DNA of 36,127 bases from Spongiibacteraceae bacterium (GCA_030621845.1 JAUXHA010000015.1:1-36127); one strand, 5' to 3'. Shown: positions 8,713-16,801, counted from the stretch's first letter. Translations and numbers: made by a program. Notes: a model not told the origin generated them from the sequence alone.

Positions 8713-9531
8713 ATGACCCCCCCAAATTTTACTACACTGAAACTCGAATTCGACAACGCTATTGCCACGGTTTATCTTGATCGGCCCAGCAAAGCCAATG
8801 CGATGAATGCGGCCATGTGGCAGGAGCTGGAAAGTTGCTTTCGCTGGCTGGACCAGCAACCGTCGGTGCGGGTTATTATTCTTGCCGCTAACGGCAAACA
8901 TTTTTGTTCAGGCATCGATTTAGCATTGTTTGGTGATGTGCTGGGCGATGGCAAGCAGGAAAAAGCTCGTTTATCAGAGCAGTTGCGCCAGACGATTCTC
9001 CGCTTGCAGGGAAATCTTGGCGCCATCGAGCAGTGTCGCAAGCCGGTGCTGGCGGCCATTCACAGCAGTTGTATTGGTGGTGGTATCGATATGATCAGTT
9101 GCTGTGATATGCGCTACTGCACCGAGCAGGCCTATTTTTCTATAAAGGAAATTGATTTGGCGATGACCGCCGATGTCGGCACCTTGCAACGCTTGCCGCA
9201 TATCATTCCCCGGGGCGTGATGAATGAACTGGCCTTCACCGGGCGCAAAATTGATGCGGCTGAAGCTCAGTCTATCGGCCTGGTCAACCAGGTCTATGCT
9301 GACACCGAGAGTATGATGGATGCGGTTAGGGCTGTTGCTCAATCGATAGCGAATAAATCTCCCCTCGCCATTCGCGGCACCAAGGAGATGTTGCTATATA
9401 CCCGCGATCACCCGGTCAGTGAAGGCTTGAATTATATTGCTACCTGGAATGCAGGAATGCTCAGTGTCGATGATGTGATGCTGGCGGTTGCGGCGGCGGC
9501 TAAGGGCGAACTGGCACAATTTGACGACTAA
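8713..9531 (+). CDS. Delta3,5-delta2,4-dienoyl-CoA isomerase (crotonase family)
   Basis: A 272-residue crotonase-fold enzyme. Many relatives would be named enoyl-CoA hydratase, but the acidic residues identify the dienoyl-CoA isomerase subgroup: Asp126 (GGGIDM), Glu146 (IKEIDL) and Asp154 (ADVGTLQRLP) reproduce the exact 20- and 8-residue spacing of Asp176, Glu196 and Asp204 in rat ECH1. ECH1 shifts double bonds in odd-position unsaturated acyl-CoAs during beta-oxidation. The oxyanion hole stretches are CSGIDL and SCIGGG. The start ATG comes one base after the ydjA stop, which suggests translational coupling; an in-frame ATG lies inside ydjA at 8680. The 3' end overlaps the convergent repair gene by 32 bases. 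Confidence 0.88.
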   Translation: MTPPNFTTLKLEFDNAIATVYLDRPSKANAMNAAMWQELESCFRWLDQQPSVRVIILAANGKHFCSGIDLALFGDVLGDGKQEKARLSEQLRQTILRLQGNLGAIEQCRKPVLAAIHSSCIGGGIDMISCCDMRYCTEQAYFSIKEIDLAMTADVGTLQRLPHIIPRGVMNELAFTGRKIDAAEAQSIGLVNQVYADTESMMDAVRAVAQSIANKSPLAIRGTKEMLLYTRDHPVSEGLNYIATWNAGMLSVDDVMLAVAAAAKGELAQFDD

Positions 9532-10339
9532 GTTCCCTGCCGACGATGGCCTGCTTACGGATTTCGCCCCAGCGGTAATGACCTAATACACCGAGGTTTT
9601 TAATCACCCGGTGGCAGGGGATTAAATAGGCAATGGGGTTTTTTGCCACCGCACTGCCCACGGCTCGGGCCGCTTGTGGCTGCTGAATATGTCTGGCAAT
9701 ACCGCTATAGGAGTTCAATTTTCCTTGCGGAATGGTGAGCAAGGCCTCCCACACTTTAAATTGAAAATTACTGCCTTTAATCCACAGGGTTAAGGCCTGG
9801 CGCTTCTGCTTGCTTGGGTGAAATATTTGCTCGATGCTGCTCTGTGTTATCGATGGGTCTTTTACAAAAGTAGCCTGTGGCCATTGTGCCTGCAGTGCTT
9901 GCAGTGAATGATGTTGCTGGTCGGTAAACGCCAGTTGGTGAATGCCGCGTTCGGTCAGGGCAATAAATACATCGCCAAAGGGGCTGGGGTGAATACCGGT
10001 GATGAAAGTAATACCTTCCCCCCCGGATTTTATGTTGCCAGGGGTAATAGCTTCCAGGGTAACAAACAGATCGTGTAAGCGGCCACTGGAAGAGAGCCCT
10101 GTTTTATCGCTGGTGCAGGTTACCGCATCGCCCTGTAGCAGGCAGGCCCTGGCGTAATCCCGGTTTAAGCACTGCAGGAAACGTTTTGGGCTGACCCCTG
10201 CCCAATCGGTAAATAATCGCTGGAAGTGGAATTCACTGAGATGACAATGCGCGGCCAATTCTGCCAGTGAAGGCTGGCTTTGTCGGTGCTGATGCAAATA
10301 GCACAGGGCTTTTTCAATGGTGTGATAATGTCGGCTCAT
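9500..10339 (-). CDS. AraC domain fused to O6-methylguanine-DNA methyltransferase (Ada-like)
   Basis: A 279-residue fusion of an AraC helix-turn-helix (about residues 10-95, with SLAELAAHCHLSEFHFQRLF) and a suicide alkyltransferase domain (about 115-279). The methyl acceptor is Cys242 in IPCHRV, preceded by the FQFKVWEALLTIPQGK arginine-finger region. Ada of E. coli has a further N-terminal zinc domain with the phosphotriester-accepting Cys38; that domain is absent here. So direct O6-methylguanine repair is predicted, while Ada-type self-induction by methyl phosphotriester repair is not. ATG 10339 is used; TTG 10348 is in frame and neither has a clear ribosome site. Its last 32 coding bases overlap the convergent dienoyl-CoA isomerase. 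Confidence 0.9.
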   Translation of the reverse strand: MSRHYHTIEKALCYLHQHRQSQPSLAELAAHCHLSEFHFQRLFTDWAGVSPKRFLQCLNRDYARACLLQGDAVTCTSDKTGLSSSGRLHDLFVTLEAITPGNIKSGGEGITFITGIHPSPFGDVFIALTERGIHQLAFTDQQHHSLQALQAQWPQATFVKDPSITQSSIEQIFHPSKQKRQALTLWIKGSNFQFKVWEALLTIPQGKLNSYSGIARHIQQPQAARAVGSAVAKNPIAYLIPCHRVIKNLGVLGHYRWGEIRKQAIVGRELSRQIVPVRP

Positions 10340-10413
10340 GAGGAACAAGGTAGCGACTTTCTACCCGCCTGGCTAGCCGATTCTTGCGCAGTAGCTTGTT
10401 AATAACGACCGGG

Positions 10414-10419
10414 TATAAT
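10414..10419 (+). promoter_or_regulatory. Possible -10 element for the APH-like kinase gene
   Basis: A perfect TATAAT lies 134 bases before the kinase start in an otherwise empty divergent gap. No good -35 box is found at 16-18 bases upstream, so this is only a candidate. Confidence 0.3.
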
Positions 10420-10552
10420 TCGGTGGGTGGAATACACTTTCAACTGCTTTGTGTTGATTGATGTGATCTGGGAAGAAGCCTGTGCGTCACTGTGCTTGAA
10501 GGAAATTTAGTTGTATCATAGCGGCTGCTATGGTTTGACTGAGGGGAGATTC

Positions 10553-11614
10553 ATGAGTGAGAAGCTGAAGCAACCATTACAACAATGGTTGCAGGAAAAG
10601 TTGCCGCAAAAAAGCGGCCTGAGTATTTCTGATTTCACTTCGCCGGCGGCGGGTGCCTCGAATGAAACGCTGTTATTCGATATTAGCTGGCAGGAAAATG
10701 GCCAGACCAGGCAGCAGGGGCTGGTGGCGCGGTTGCGCCCCGAGGGTGAGGGCATCTTCCCGGAATATGACCTTGAGCTGCAATACCACAGCATGCAACG
10801 GTTACACGATTCGGCGGTTAAGGTGCCGGTGATGGTTGGTCTTGAGACCGATGCCAGCGTGCTGGGTAAACCCTTCTATATCATGCAGCGTATGCAGGGT
10901 CGTTATCTCGCGGACAATCCCCCCTATCAAATGGAAGGCTGGTTAACCGAGGAGAGCCCCGAGTGTTGTGCTGCGATTTGGAAAAATGCACTTAGCCAGA
11001 TGGCGGAAATTAATAAAGTTGACTGGCAAGCCAGGGGCTTTGCCGACCTCTGGGATAAGGAAAAATTTGCCACGCCGTTGGCGCAGTTGCTGGATTACTA
11101 TGCGTCTTTCCTGAGCTGGGCTGAGAGCCTGGGACGTCCTTTTGAAAAGCTGTACCCGGTACTGGCGTACTTGCAACAGAATCAGCCCAAAGACGACCCC
11201 ATTGCCCTGTGCTGGGGAGACGCCAAACCACCGAATTTAATGATCAGTGAACAAGGCGCCGACATTGTTGGTATACTCGATTGGGAAATGGTTCACCTCG
11301 GCAATCCCGTCCATGACCTGGCTTGGTGGTTTGTGCTGGATGATAGCTTGACCGATGGCCTCGGCTTGCCCAAGGTAGAAGGTTTGCCCGTCCGTCAGGC
11401 GATGATTGCCCAGTGGCAGCAAGAGAGTGGTCACAGTGCTGCCGAACTGGATTATTATGAGTTGCTGACCAATTTCCAGTTTGCAATTATCATGCACCGG
11501 GTCGGCACCCGTTTAACCGCGCAGGGGTTTTTCAAACCGGAAGATGCTTTTGATTTAAACAACAACAGCACGCTGTTGATTGATGCGCAGATCGCCAAAT
11601 TCGGCTTGGCTTAG
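10553..11614 (+). CDS. Phosphotransferase of the APH / ACAD10-11 N-terminal type
   Basis: A 353-residue kinase-fold protein. The catalytic loop reads LCWGDAKPPNL, with Asp223 as base and Asn228 as metal ligand, and Asp243 of ILDWEM is the second metal ligand, all as in aminoglycoside phosphotransferases. The subgroup is that fused to acyl-CoA dehydrogenases in ACAD10 and ACAD11 and represented by LvaA, where the known substrates are 4-hydroxyacyl-CoAs. The beta-oxidation genes nearby fit such a role, but no LvaB-type small partner or dehydrogenase is adjacent. ATG 10553 is preceded by GGGGAG at good spacing. Antibiotic resistance is unlikely. Other small hydroxylated substrates remain possible. 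Confidence 0.8.
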   Translation: MSEKLKQPLQQWLQEKLPQKSGLSISDFTSPAAGASNETLLFDISWQENGQTRQQGLVARLRPEGEGIFPEYDLELQYHSMQRLHDSAVKVPVMVGLETDASVLGKPFYIMQRMQGRYLADNPPYQMEGWLTEESPECCAAIWKNALSQMAEINKVDWQARGFADLWDKEKFATPLAQLLDYYASFLSWAESLGRPFEKLYPVLAYLQQNQPKDDPIALCWGDAKPPNLMISEQGADIVGILDWEMVHLGNPVHDLAWWFVLDDSLTDGLGLPKVEGLPVRQAMIAQWQQESGHSAAELDYYELLTNFQFAIIMHRVGTRLTAQGFFKPEDAFDLNNNSTLLIDAQIAKFGLA

Positions 11615-11664
11615 CACATTGCGAAATCCCATCGGGATGAACCAGGCAGTCGTTATTTTGTGAA

Positions 11665-11682
11665 CAGGGCGATATTGCCCTG
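11665..11682. repeat. Short inverted repeat between kinase and CrtC-like gene
   Basis: CAGGGC and GCCCTG form a perfect six-base dyad around GATATT. No T-run follows, so it is not a classical terminator; an operator or mRNA hairpin is possible. Confidence 0.35.
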
Positions 11683-11705
11683 ATACTTATTCCAGAGGTT
11701 TACTC

Positions 11706-12854
11706 ATGTCAGGATCTATTGGCCCTTTACTGCCCGGTGACGAACAATTTAACCATCAAGTGGTAGAAACCTTTGCCAGCGTTGGCCAGAGTGACCCGGC
11801 CTGGGCTGAAAAAGTCTGCGGTATGGCAGCGGCGAAAGACGGTTCACTGCAGATTGGTTTTGGCTTTGGCAAATACACTAACCGCAATGTAGTGGATGCC
11901 TATGCGGGTATTTGCCGTGGTACAGAGCAGTGGGTCGTGCGTGGCAGTCGCGCACTCAATAGCGATACTGAAACGGTGAATGTTGGGCCTATCCACTATG
12001 AAATTATTGAGCCGCTGCAGAGTGTCAGGGTTACTCTGGAAGCCAATGACCAGCAGCCTATCGCCTTCGATATTATTTTTAAAGCCATTGTGCCCTGTGT
12101 GTTAGAGGATCGGGAAGACCGACGGGATACGCATGGCTACCGTAAGGCCACAGATCAAATCCGTTATCACCAGACCGGGCTTGTCGCGGGATGGTTGGAA
12201 GTGGCGGGAGAACGGGTACTTATTACGGAAGACAACTGGATCTCCACGCGGGATAAATCCTGGGGTATTCGGCCACAGGTTGGCATAGCTGCCAGCGATA
12301 TGGAGCCGGACTTTCATCAGCAGATTCCGCAGGCTCTGGCGATCTGGAATCCGATACTGTTTCAGCGCGATGACGGTTCGCAGTATGCCTTCCATCATTA
12401 TTTTCTGCGGTTTTCCGGCCCCGGCTTTCTCCATCAGCGGGTGCAGGGCGGCCTGGAAACCGCTACGGGAAAGACGGCTTCAGTATTGGCTATGACCCCT
12501 AAACTCACATTCGATACCAGCACTAAAAGGCTGCAAGAGGGTGAATTTATTTTTCAGATGGAGGATGGCAGCGAGCGCCCAATGCGCTTTGAAAAACTGT
12601 CTGAAACGGGTTTTTACCTGGGGGCAGGGCATTACCATGGAGGTGACGGGCATCATCACGGTAGCTGGCGCGGTCAGTTACATGTTGATGGCGATTATGT
12701 CGCTGATGCTTCCGACCCCCGGGTTATTGAACGTTATCAGCAGTTTCGCGACTGCATGATTCGGGTAGAAGATCCGGTTGGTGGTGGTGTTGGTTGGGGC
12801 AACTGCCAGACCTATGTTCATGGTAGCTGGCCAGAGTTTGGCATTGAAATGTAG
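11706..12854 (+). CDS. Uncharacterised protein, CrtC/AttH lipocalin-like (DUF7064/7065 type)
   Basis: A 382-residue soluble protein with no signal peptide or membrane segment. The central TEDNWISTRDKSWGIRP and the flanking beta-rich halves recall the two-domain CrtC/AttH superfamily (hydroxyneurosporene hydratase and relatives) and the uncharacterised DUF7064/DUF7065 proteins found near terpenoid and steroid genes. That is family resemblance by eye, not an alignment. A histidine-rich loop, GAGHYHGGDGHHHGS, near residues 308-322 could bind metal. It follows the ACAD10-like kinase by 91 bases in the same direction, with AGAGG before its ATG, so the two may be co-expressed. Hydration or isomerisation of a hydrophobic substrate is a guess. 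Confidence 0.65.
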   Translation: MSGSIGPLLPGDEQFNHQVVETFASVGQSDPAWAEKVCGMAAAKDGSLQIGFGFGKYTNRNVVDAYAGICRGTEQWVVRGSRALNSDTETVNVGPIHYEIIEPLQSVRVTLEANDQQPIAFDIIFKAIVPCVLEDREDRRDTHGYRKATDQIRYHQTGLVAGWLEVAGERVLITEDNWISTRDKSWGIRPQVGIAASDMEPDFHQQIPQALAIWNPILFQRDDGSQYAFHHYFLRFSGPGFLHQRVQGGLETATGKTASVLAMTPKLTFDTSTKRLQEGEFIFQMEDGSERPMRFEKLSETGFYLGAGHYHGGDGHHHGSWRGQLHVDGDYVADASDPRVIERYQQFRDCMIRVEDPVGGGVGWGNCQTYVHGSWPEFGIEM

Positions 12855-12868
12855 CTGTTATGACAGCT
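12853..12868. repeat. Short hairpin at the 3' end of the CrtC-like gene
   Basis: AGCTGT and ACAGCT, six bases each with a four-base loop, overlap the stop codon. No T-run follows. It may stabilise the message end. Confidence 0.35.
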
Positions 12869-12917
12869 GGACTCTGCTACTCTTTCCGTACAGAGTGCGC
12901 CCACTGTATGCTGGACA

Positions 12918-14240
12918 ATGAATAATTATAAAACACTGATTTTTCTTCTTGTCCTGATACTGTTTTCTGGTGCTGAACTATTCGCGCAGGCGGAAATAGC
13001 GGCGGCTGATGAGCAGGACGTGGCGGCAGACAGCGAATCCTCATTGTTTGGTGTAATTCACAACATCAATAAAAGCCCGGCCTTTCAATTTCTCAAGGGT
13101 GTTCCCATCTACAGCGATGGCCTGGATTATTCCATGCGCCTGGGTGGGCGAATTCATATTGATACCAACCAGATCGAGGGGGTGTATACCGCCAATGAAG
13201 GGGGGGGCAGCAGTGAGAATAATCTTTTCCGTCGCCGCCTGTCGCTTGAACTCAGGGGCCTGATGGGTAAAAACTGGGACTACAAGGCGCAGGTGGTGGG
13301 AGATGAAGACGCGGAGATCGATACTACGGGCGACCTGTACGCCAATTACCACGGTGACGGTATCGCTTCATTGATTCGCTTTGGCAAGGCGAAAGAACCA
13401 CTGGGCCTTGAGCAGCTGACGACATCCAATGCGATCACCACCACAGAGCGAACGGCAGCGAGCACTGCTTTTGCCCCGGGCCGAAATATTGGGGTGACCT
13501 TCTATGGTACCCACAAGGAATATAAATACGGCATAGGCTTTTATCACAACAATAATACGACGGATAACTCGGGGCAGAATTACGCTATCACTGCCAGGGC
13601 AGTAAAGCCTTTTATCAGGAAAGGCACCCGTGTAGTTCACTTCGGCGGTGGTGTTTCCTTCCGCGAAGGAAACATCAATCGGATCCTACTCTATCCTGAA
13701 GTCAGGGAAGTCCAACAGTCCAACCGAATTTCCAGTGGTAATATCGAAATCAATTCCAATCAGATCCTCAATCTGGAGCTGATTTATATTGAGAAGGCGT
13801 TTCATTTGTCCGCCGAAACTTACGCGGCCCATTACAACGGCAATGACAACAATAACGATGGCATTAAGGGCGATGATCTCGATGCTTACGGCGGGTATGT
13901 CACCGTGGGTTATTTTCTCACGGGTGAAGTTCGCCCCTATAATAATTTATACGGTGGTTTTAATATTATTGTACCTAAAGACCCCAATAAAGGTGCCTGG
14001 GAGGTTTTTGCACGGATCTCCCATATTGATCTGCAGGATAATGATCAGGGTAACAAGGCGCTTATGTTTACCAGCGGAGTCAACTGGTACATCAACCGCT
14101 ATATTCGCGTGATGCTGGATTACAGCCATGCCGATTACGACCGCCCACCGGATGGTCAGGACGAGCTGGGTATCAGCGATGAAAGCGGTATTGATACTGG
14201 GGGTGATGCGCTTACCATGCGCATGCAGTTTGCCTACTAG
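12918..14240 (+). CDS. Phosphate-selective porin OprO/OprP family
   Basis: A 440-residue outer-membrane beta-barrel with a signal peptide (about 1-24, ending ELFAQA). Features of the OprO/P family: YSMRLGGRIHIDTN, FRRRLSLELRGLMGKNWDYK with the family arginine cluster, IRFGKAKEPLGLEQLTTS, and a terminal strand ending MQFAY (aromatic last residue for Bam recognition). OprP takes up phosphate, but many family members in marine bacteria have no phosphate link, and the phosphate-binding lysines cannot be checked here. A run of eight G (13200-13207) encodes a Gly-Gly-Gly turn near residue 95. The stop lies five bases from that of a convergent gene. Confidence 0.88.
   Translation: MNNYKTLIFLLVLILFSGAELFAQAEIAAADEQDVAADSESSLFGVIHNINKSPAFQFLKGVPIYSDGLDYSMRLGGRIHIDTNQIEGVYTANEGGGSSENNLFRRRLSLELRGLMGKNWDYKAQVVGDEDAEIDTTGDLYANYHGDGIASLIRFGKAKEPLGLEQLTTSNAITTTERTAASTAFAPGRNIGVTFYGTHKEYKYGIGFYHNNNTTDNSGQNYAITARAVKPFIRKGTRVVHFGGGVSFREGNINRILLYPEVREVQQSNRISSGNIEINSNQILNLELIYIEKAFHLSAETYAAHYNGNDNNNDGIKGDDLDAYGGYVTVGYFLTGEVRPYNNLYGGFNIIVPKDPNKGAWEVFARISHIDLQDNDQGNKALMFTSGVNWYINRYIRVMLDYSHADYDRPPDGQDELGISDESGIDTGGDALTMRMQFAY
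13200..13207 (+). repeat. G8 homopolymer in the OprO/P-type porin gene
   Basis: Eight consecutive G within the coding region. Slippage would shift the reading frame of a surface-exposed protein. Confidence 0.8.
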
Positions 14241-14245
14241 TCGTA

Positions 14246-14692
14246 CTACTCTGTCTCAAGACATTCAAACACATAATACATATAAAGCGTGTCATCGCTA
14301 GCGGGTTCAGATCGCTCTTCCAGTTTTCGCCAGCCGCTGGGGCAAAAACCCTGCATTTGCAGGTGCAGCGCTTGAACCACAGTCACCGGGTTGTAGCCGG
14401 TATATTCACTGCGAGAGAGCGCGTAGCGTTCACGGATTTCATAATGCTTATCCGTTTCCCCGGCGTTTTCTTTTATCGTGCTGGCGGTATTTTTCGCCTC
14501 CTTATTGCCGCCACCAAGAATACCTCCGTATTGCGAGTCATAGAGTTTGATCGCCTCTTTCTTGGTGGTATGGAAACCTTGAAAATCCAGGGTGCTCGAT
14601 TGATCAATATCAAGCGCTTCATCAGCGACCGCCGCCTGCGCCAGAAACAGCAGGGAAAATAATGCAGTAGTAATGACGTTAACCATGTTCAT
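14246..14692 (-). CDS. Small periplasmic protein of unknown function
   Basis: A 148-residue protein with a clear signal peptide (hydrophobic ITTALFSLLFLAQAAVA, cleavage before DEALD). The mature part is polar, with a glycine-rich YGGILGGGNKE and, near the C-terminus, two cysteines (GFCPSGW and VFECLETE) that probably form a disulfide. I do not recognise the family. It lies 62 bases downstream of the general porin in the same direction and could be co-transcribed with it. Two in-frame ATG codons (14692 and 14686) compete as start. Confidence 0.7.
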   Translation of the reverse strand: MNMVNVITTALFSLLFLAQAAVADEALDIDQSSTLDFQGFHTTKKEAIKLYDSQYGGILGGGNKEAKNTASTIKENAGETDKHYEIRERYALSRSEYTGYNPVTVVQALHLQMQGFCPSGWRKLEERSEPASDDTLYMYYVFECLETE

Positions 14693-14754
14693 AAGCGGCG
14701 GCCTTTAATGATGTTACAACAGAGTATATTCTATGCTATTGATCCCAATGGCGG

Positions 14755-15828
14755 CTAGAACTTATGTTCCAGGCCAATGGTGCCAACCACATTGGCTTCC
14801 AGGTCTGCGGTAATACCCAGGTCAGCGGATTGATCCATTTTACTGTAAGTGTAGTAGGAGTAGAGTTTAGTTCGTTTGGTAAACTTGTAATCTACGCCGA
14901 CAGACGTGAGGCTGACATCGGTGTTGCCATCATCGTTTTCATAATTGGCGATAGCCGTTTGGCCTTTGAACAACCAATTATTAAGTTGGTAGGAAATACT
15001 CACCATACCCCCTTCCATTTCACTGAAGACAACGCCGTAGTAATCATCAGCGACATCGATCAGCCCTTTTACTTTGCCCAGTCCGGCATCATCCTGTGAC
15101 TCTTCAGCGTATTGGTACATTGCACCCAGCTTGAAGTTGCCCAGGTGATAGGTGCTGGTTGCACGAAAAATGTTATTTTTGTTGACGTTGGAATCATAGG
15201 CGATGGCGGCATAGAGTTTATCGCCGGTGTAATAAACTGTCGAAGACACCGCATCGGCGGGGCCATCATCATTATGGTTTTCATCGGTATCGCCAGGAGT
15301 AATACCAACGGTGGCGGCAAAACCGCCGAACTGGGGCGTGGTATACATAATGATATCGTTGTCGCGGTTTTCACCGACAAAAACATTCGCTATATCGCCG
15401 TAACGCAGGTCATTGAACAGGTCGATTTTACCCTGGGATATTTTCAGGGGGGAGTCGTGGTTACCGCCCAGAATGGTTCCCCAGTTGCCCTGTAAACCTA
15501 CATAGCTGTTTCTACGCTTGAGCGCGTCATCGCTATCACTGCCGTCAATGGCGACTTCAAACTCTATTTTGAAAATTGCTTTAAGGTGCTCGGTTATCTG
15601 TTCACTGCCTTTGAAACCAAGTCGGGAAGCGGCGGAATTTAAATCCCATTTGTCCGGATTATCAATGGGGTTACCGTCCGCATCAATGCCGGGGTCACCA
15701 TCAATGTCTATGGAGTTATAATTAATATTAGCTTTACCATAGACTGTTACATCTCCGGCAAGGCTAAGTTCGCTATAGCTGGCAGTACAACTAGCCAGTA
15801 TTAATAAAGCTGAGAGCTTTGTTTTCAT
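14755..15828 (-). CDS. General porin (Gram-negative trimeric porin type)
   Basis: A 357-residue outer-membrane porin. It starts with a signal peptide, then the first strand VTVYGKANINYNS, then SRLGFKGSEQITEHLKAIFKIEFEV, the classical N-terminal signature of OmpC-like porins in beta- and gammaproteobacteria. QGNWGTILGGNHDSPLK leads into the constriction loop. It ends in LEHKF with the expected terminal Phe. Aspartate-rich turns (for example DGDPGIDADGNPID) suggest cation preference or calcium binding on a marine cell surface; that is inference. It is preceded by a long empty region and probably has its own promoter there. Confidence 0.9.
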   Translation of the reverse strand: MKTKLSALLILASCTASYSELSLAGDVTVYGKANINYNSIDIDGDPGIDADGNPIDNPDKWDLNSAASRLGFKGSEQITEHLKAIFKIEFEVAIDGSDSDDALKRRNSYVGLQGNWGTILGGNHDSPLKISQGKIDLFNDLRYGDIANVFVGENRDNDIIMYTTPQFGGFAATVGITPGDTDENHNDDGPADAVSSTVYYTGDKLYAAIAYDSNVNKNNIFRATSTYHLGNFKLGAMYQYAEESQDDAGLGKVKGLIDVADDYYGVVFSEMEGGMVSISYQLNNWLFKGQTAIANYENDDGNTDVSLTSVGVDYKFTKRTKLYSYYTYSKMDQSADLGITADLEANVVGTIGLEHKF

Positions 15829-15945
15829 GCAGTATCTCCAAAAAGTAGAAGGTTTTTATTAACTGGCGCTTATTCTGGCGCGGTAACATTTCAGAAATAT
15901 GACAGCGTGTGTTTTTTATTGATGACGGGTAGCAAGCAGAGAGGT

Positions 15946-15968
15946 TTTTCCACAATTTCTGTGGATAA
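15946..15968. promoter_or_regulatory. Inverted pair of DnaA-box-like sites
   Basis: TGTGGATAA at 15960-15968 is the exact complement of the consensus DnaA box TTATCCACA. An opposed TTTTCCACA at 15946-15954 differs by one base. The pair also forms a TCCACA/TGTGGA hairpin. It may bind DnaA; no replication genes are near, so it is not offered as an origin. Confidence 0.35.
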
Positions 15969-16083
15969 CTCTGTGAGCAATGTGTTTAGCGGCGCCGCTA
16001 TGCCAGTAACAGGCTTGGCTCGCATAAATTGATTAAAATATGTGCAATATTGATATATCACTTTAAATACAATAACTTAGGAT

Positions 16084-16100
16084 AATAACTAAAAGTTATT
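16084..16100. repeat. Perfect dyad AATAACT-AAA-AGTTATT
   Basis: Seven-base arms around three A, in the AT-rich gap downstream of queD and upstream of the porin gene. Could be a protein binding site. No function can be assigned. Confidence 0.4.
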
Positions 16101-16214
16101 TATGAGGAGTTTTTTTATTTATCCCCTCTGTCTTGCTTACAGGATGATCATGTGAATAAGTGTTACGGTGAATGGAGTCAGTGTTTCGATTATTAGCTAA
16201 AAAGTGTTTATTTG

Positions 16215-16580
16215 TTACCCAATCGAACGTCCGTCATAGATGCAGCCACTGGTGCAGGTTTCCCGAATTTCGACTTTGGACAGCAATGGCAGTGAATTAA
16301 TCAGTTTGTCCCAGATCCAGCGGGCAATATTTTCGCTGGTGGGGTTTTCCAAGCCGGGGATATCATTCAGGTAATGATGATCGAGTTGTTCATAGAGCGG
16401 CGCAAAGTGTTGCTTGAGTTCGGCAAAATCCATAATCCAGCCCGTTTGCGGATCGACTTCACCGCTCAGGCAAATACGCACATGGAAGGAATGTCCGTGC
16501 AGCCGGCCACATTTGTGCCCCTCGACGACATGGGGTAAAAGGTGGGCGGCTTCAAAACTGAACTCTTTATAAATTTCCAT
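16215..16580 (-). CDS. queD: 6-carboxy-5,6,7,8-tetrahydropterin synthase
   Basis: A 121-residue QueD, which turns dihydroneopterin triphosphate into 6-carboxytetrahydropterin, the first committed step toward queuosine. Zinc ligands are His13, His28 and His30 and the catalytic Cys is Cys24, giving the QueD-type Cys-x3-His-Gly-His pattern in [11 protein letters not shown]. The LDHHYLND and [11 protein letters not shown] blocks and the terminal EIRET with its substrate-binding Glu are in place. Length is typical. No other queuosine gene is in the window and no preQ1 riboswitch was seen upstream. The gene is divergent from the tRNA pair, and one of those tRNAs, Asp(GTC), is a substrate for queuosine. 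Confidence 0.95.
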   Translation of the reverse strand: MEIYKEFSFEAAHLLPHVVEGHKCGRLHGHSFHVRICLSGEVDPQTGWIMDFAELKQHFAPLYEQLDHHYLNDIPGLENPTSENIARWIWDKLINSLPLLSKVEIRETCTSGCIYDGRSIG

Positions 16581-16756
16581 CGTGGTATTTTTGCTCGCTG
16601 AACTGAGGCGGCTATAGTAATCAGCCGCGCTGAAACTGTACAGTGAATAAGCATTCTAATCCGCTCGAAACAGGACTGGGAAAAGGGAAGTTTTTGTCTA
16701 TAAAACAAACGATTAGGAGGGTTTTTGGCCTACAATAAATTTTTTCTCCAGAGGGT

Positions 16757-16784
16757 TTGACACAGAGAGTAGTTACTGTAAAAT
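16757..16784 (+). promoter_or_regulatory. Promoter of the tRNA-Val/tRNA-Asp unit
   Basis: A perfect -35 TTGACA (16757-16762) and a -10 TAAAAT (16779-16784) are separated by 16 bases. The following GCGCC discriminator is GC-rich, as in stringently controlled stable RNA promoters. Transcription should start near 16791. Confidence 0.8.
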
Positions 16785-16801
16785 GCGCCTTCGTTCGAGA
16801 T

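Larger units (their letters stand above)
15829..16214. other. AT-rich intergenic region between queD and the porin gene
   Basis: 386 bases without a convincing gene. It holds an inverted pair of DnaA-box-like sites (15946-15968), the palindrome TGATATATCA (16051-16060) and a perfect seven-base dyad (16084-16100), listed apart. The porin promoter must lie at its left end. Confidence 0.6.

Noticed and set aside
10553..11614. Aminoglycoside resistance gene
   Set aside because: The kinase motifs are shared, but the WGDAKPPN and HLGNPVHDLAWW blocks belong to the ACAD10/11-type subgroup in lipid metabolism, and no mobile element is near.
15829..16214. Replication origin
   Set aside because: Two DnaA-like boxes and AT-rich DNA are present, but there is no dnaA, gidA, parAB or rep gene and no box cluster.
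16581..16801. preQ1 riboswitch upstream of queD
   Set aside because: Neither the C-rich stem nor the A-rich tail of known preQ1 aptamers is seen on the minus strand before the ATG.
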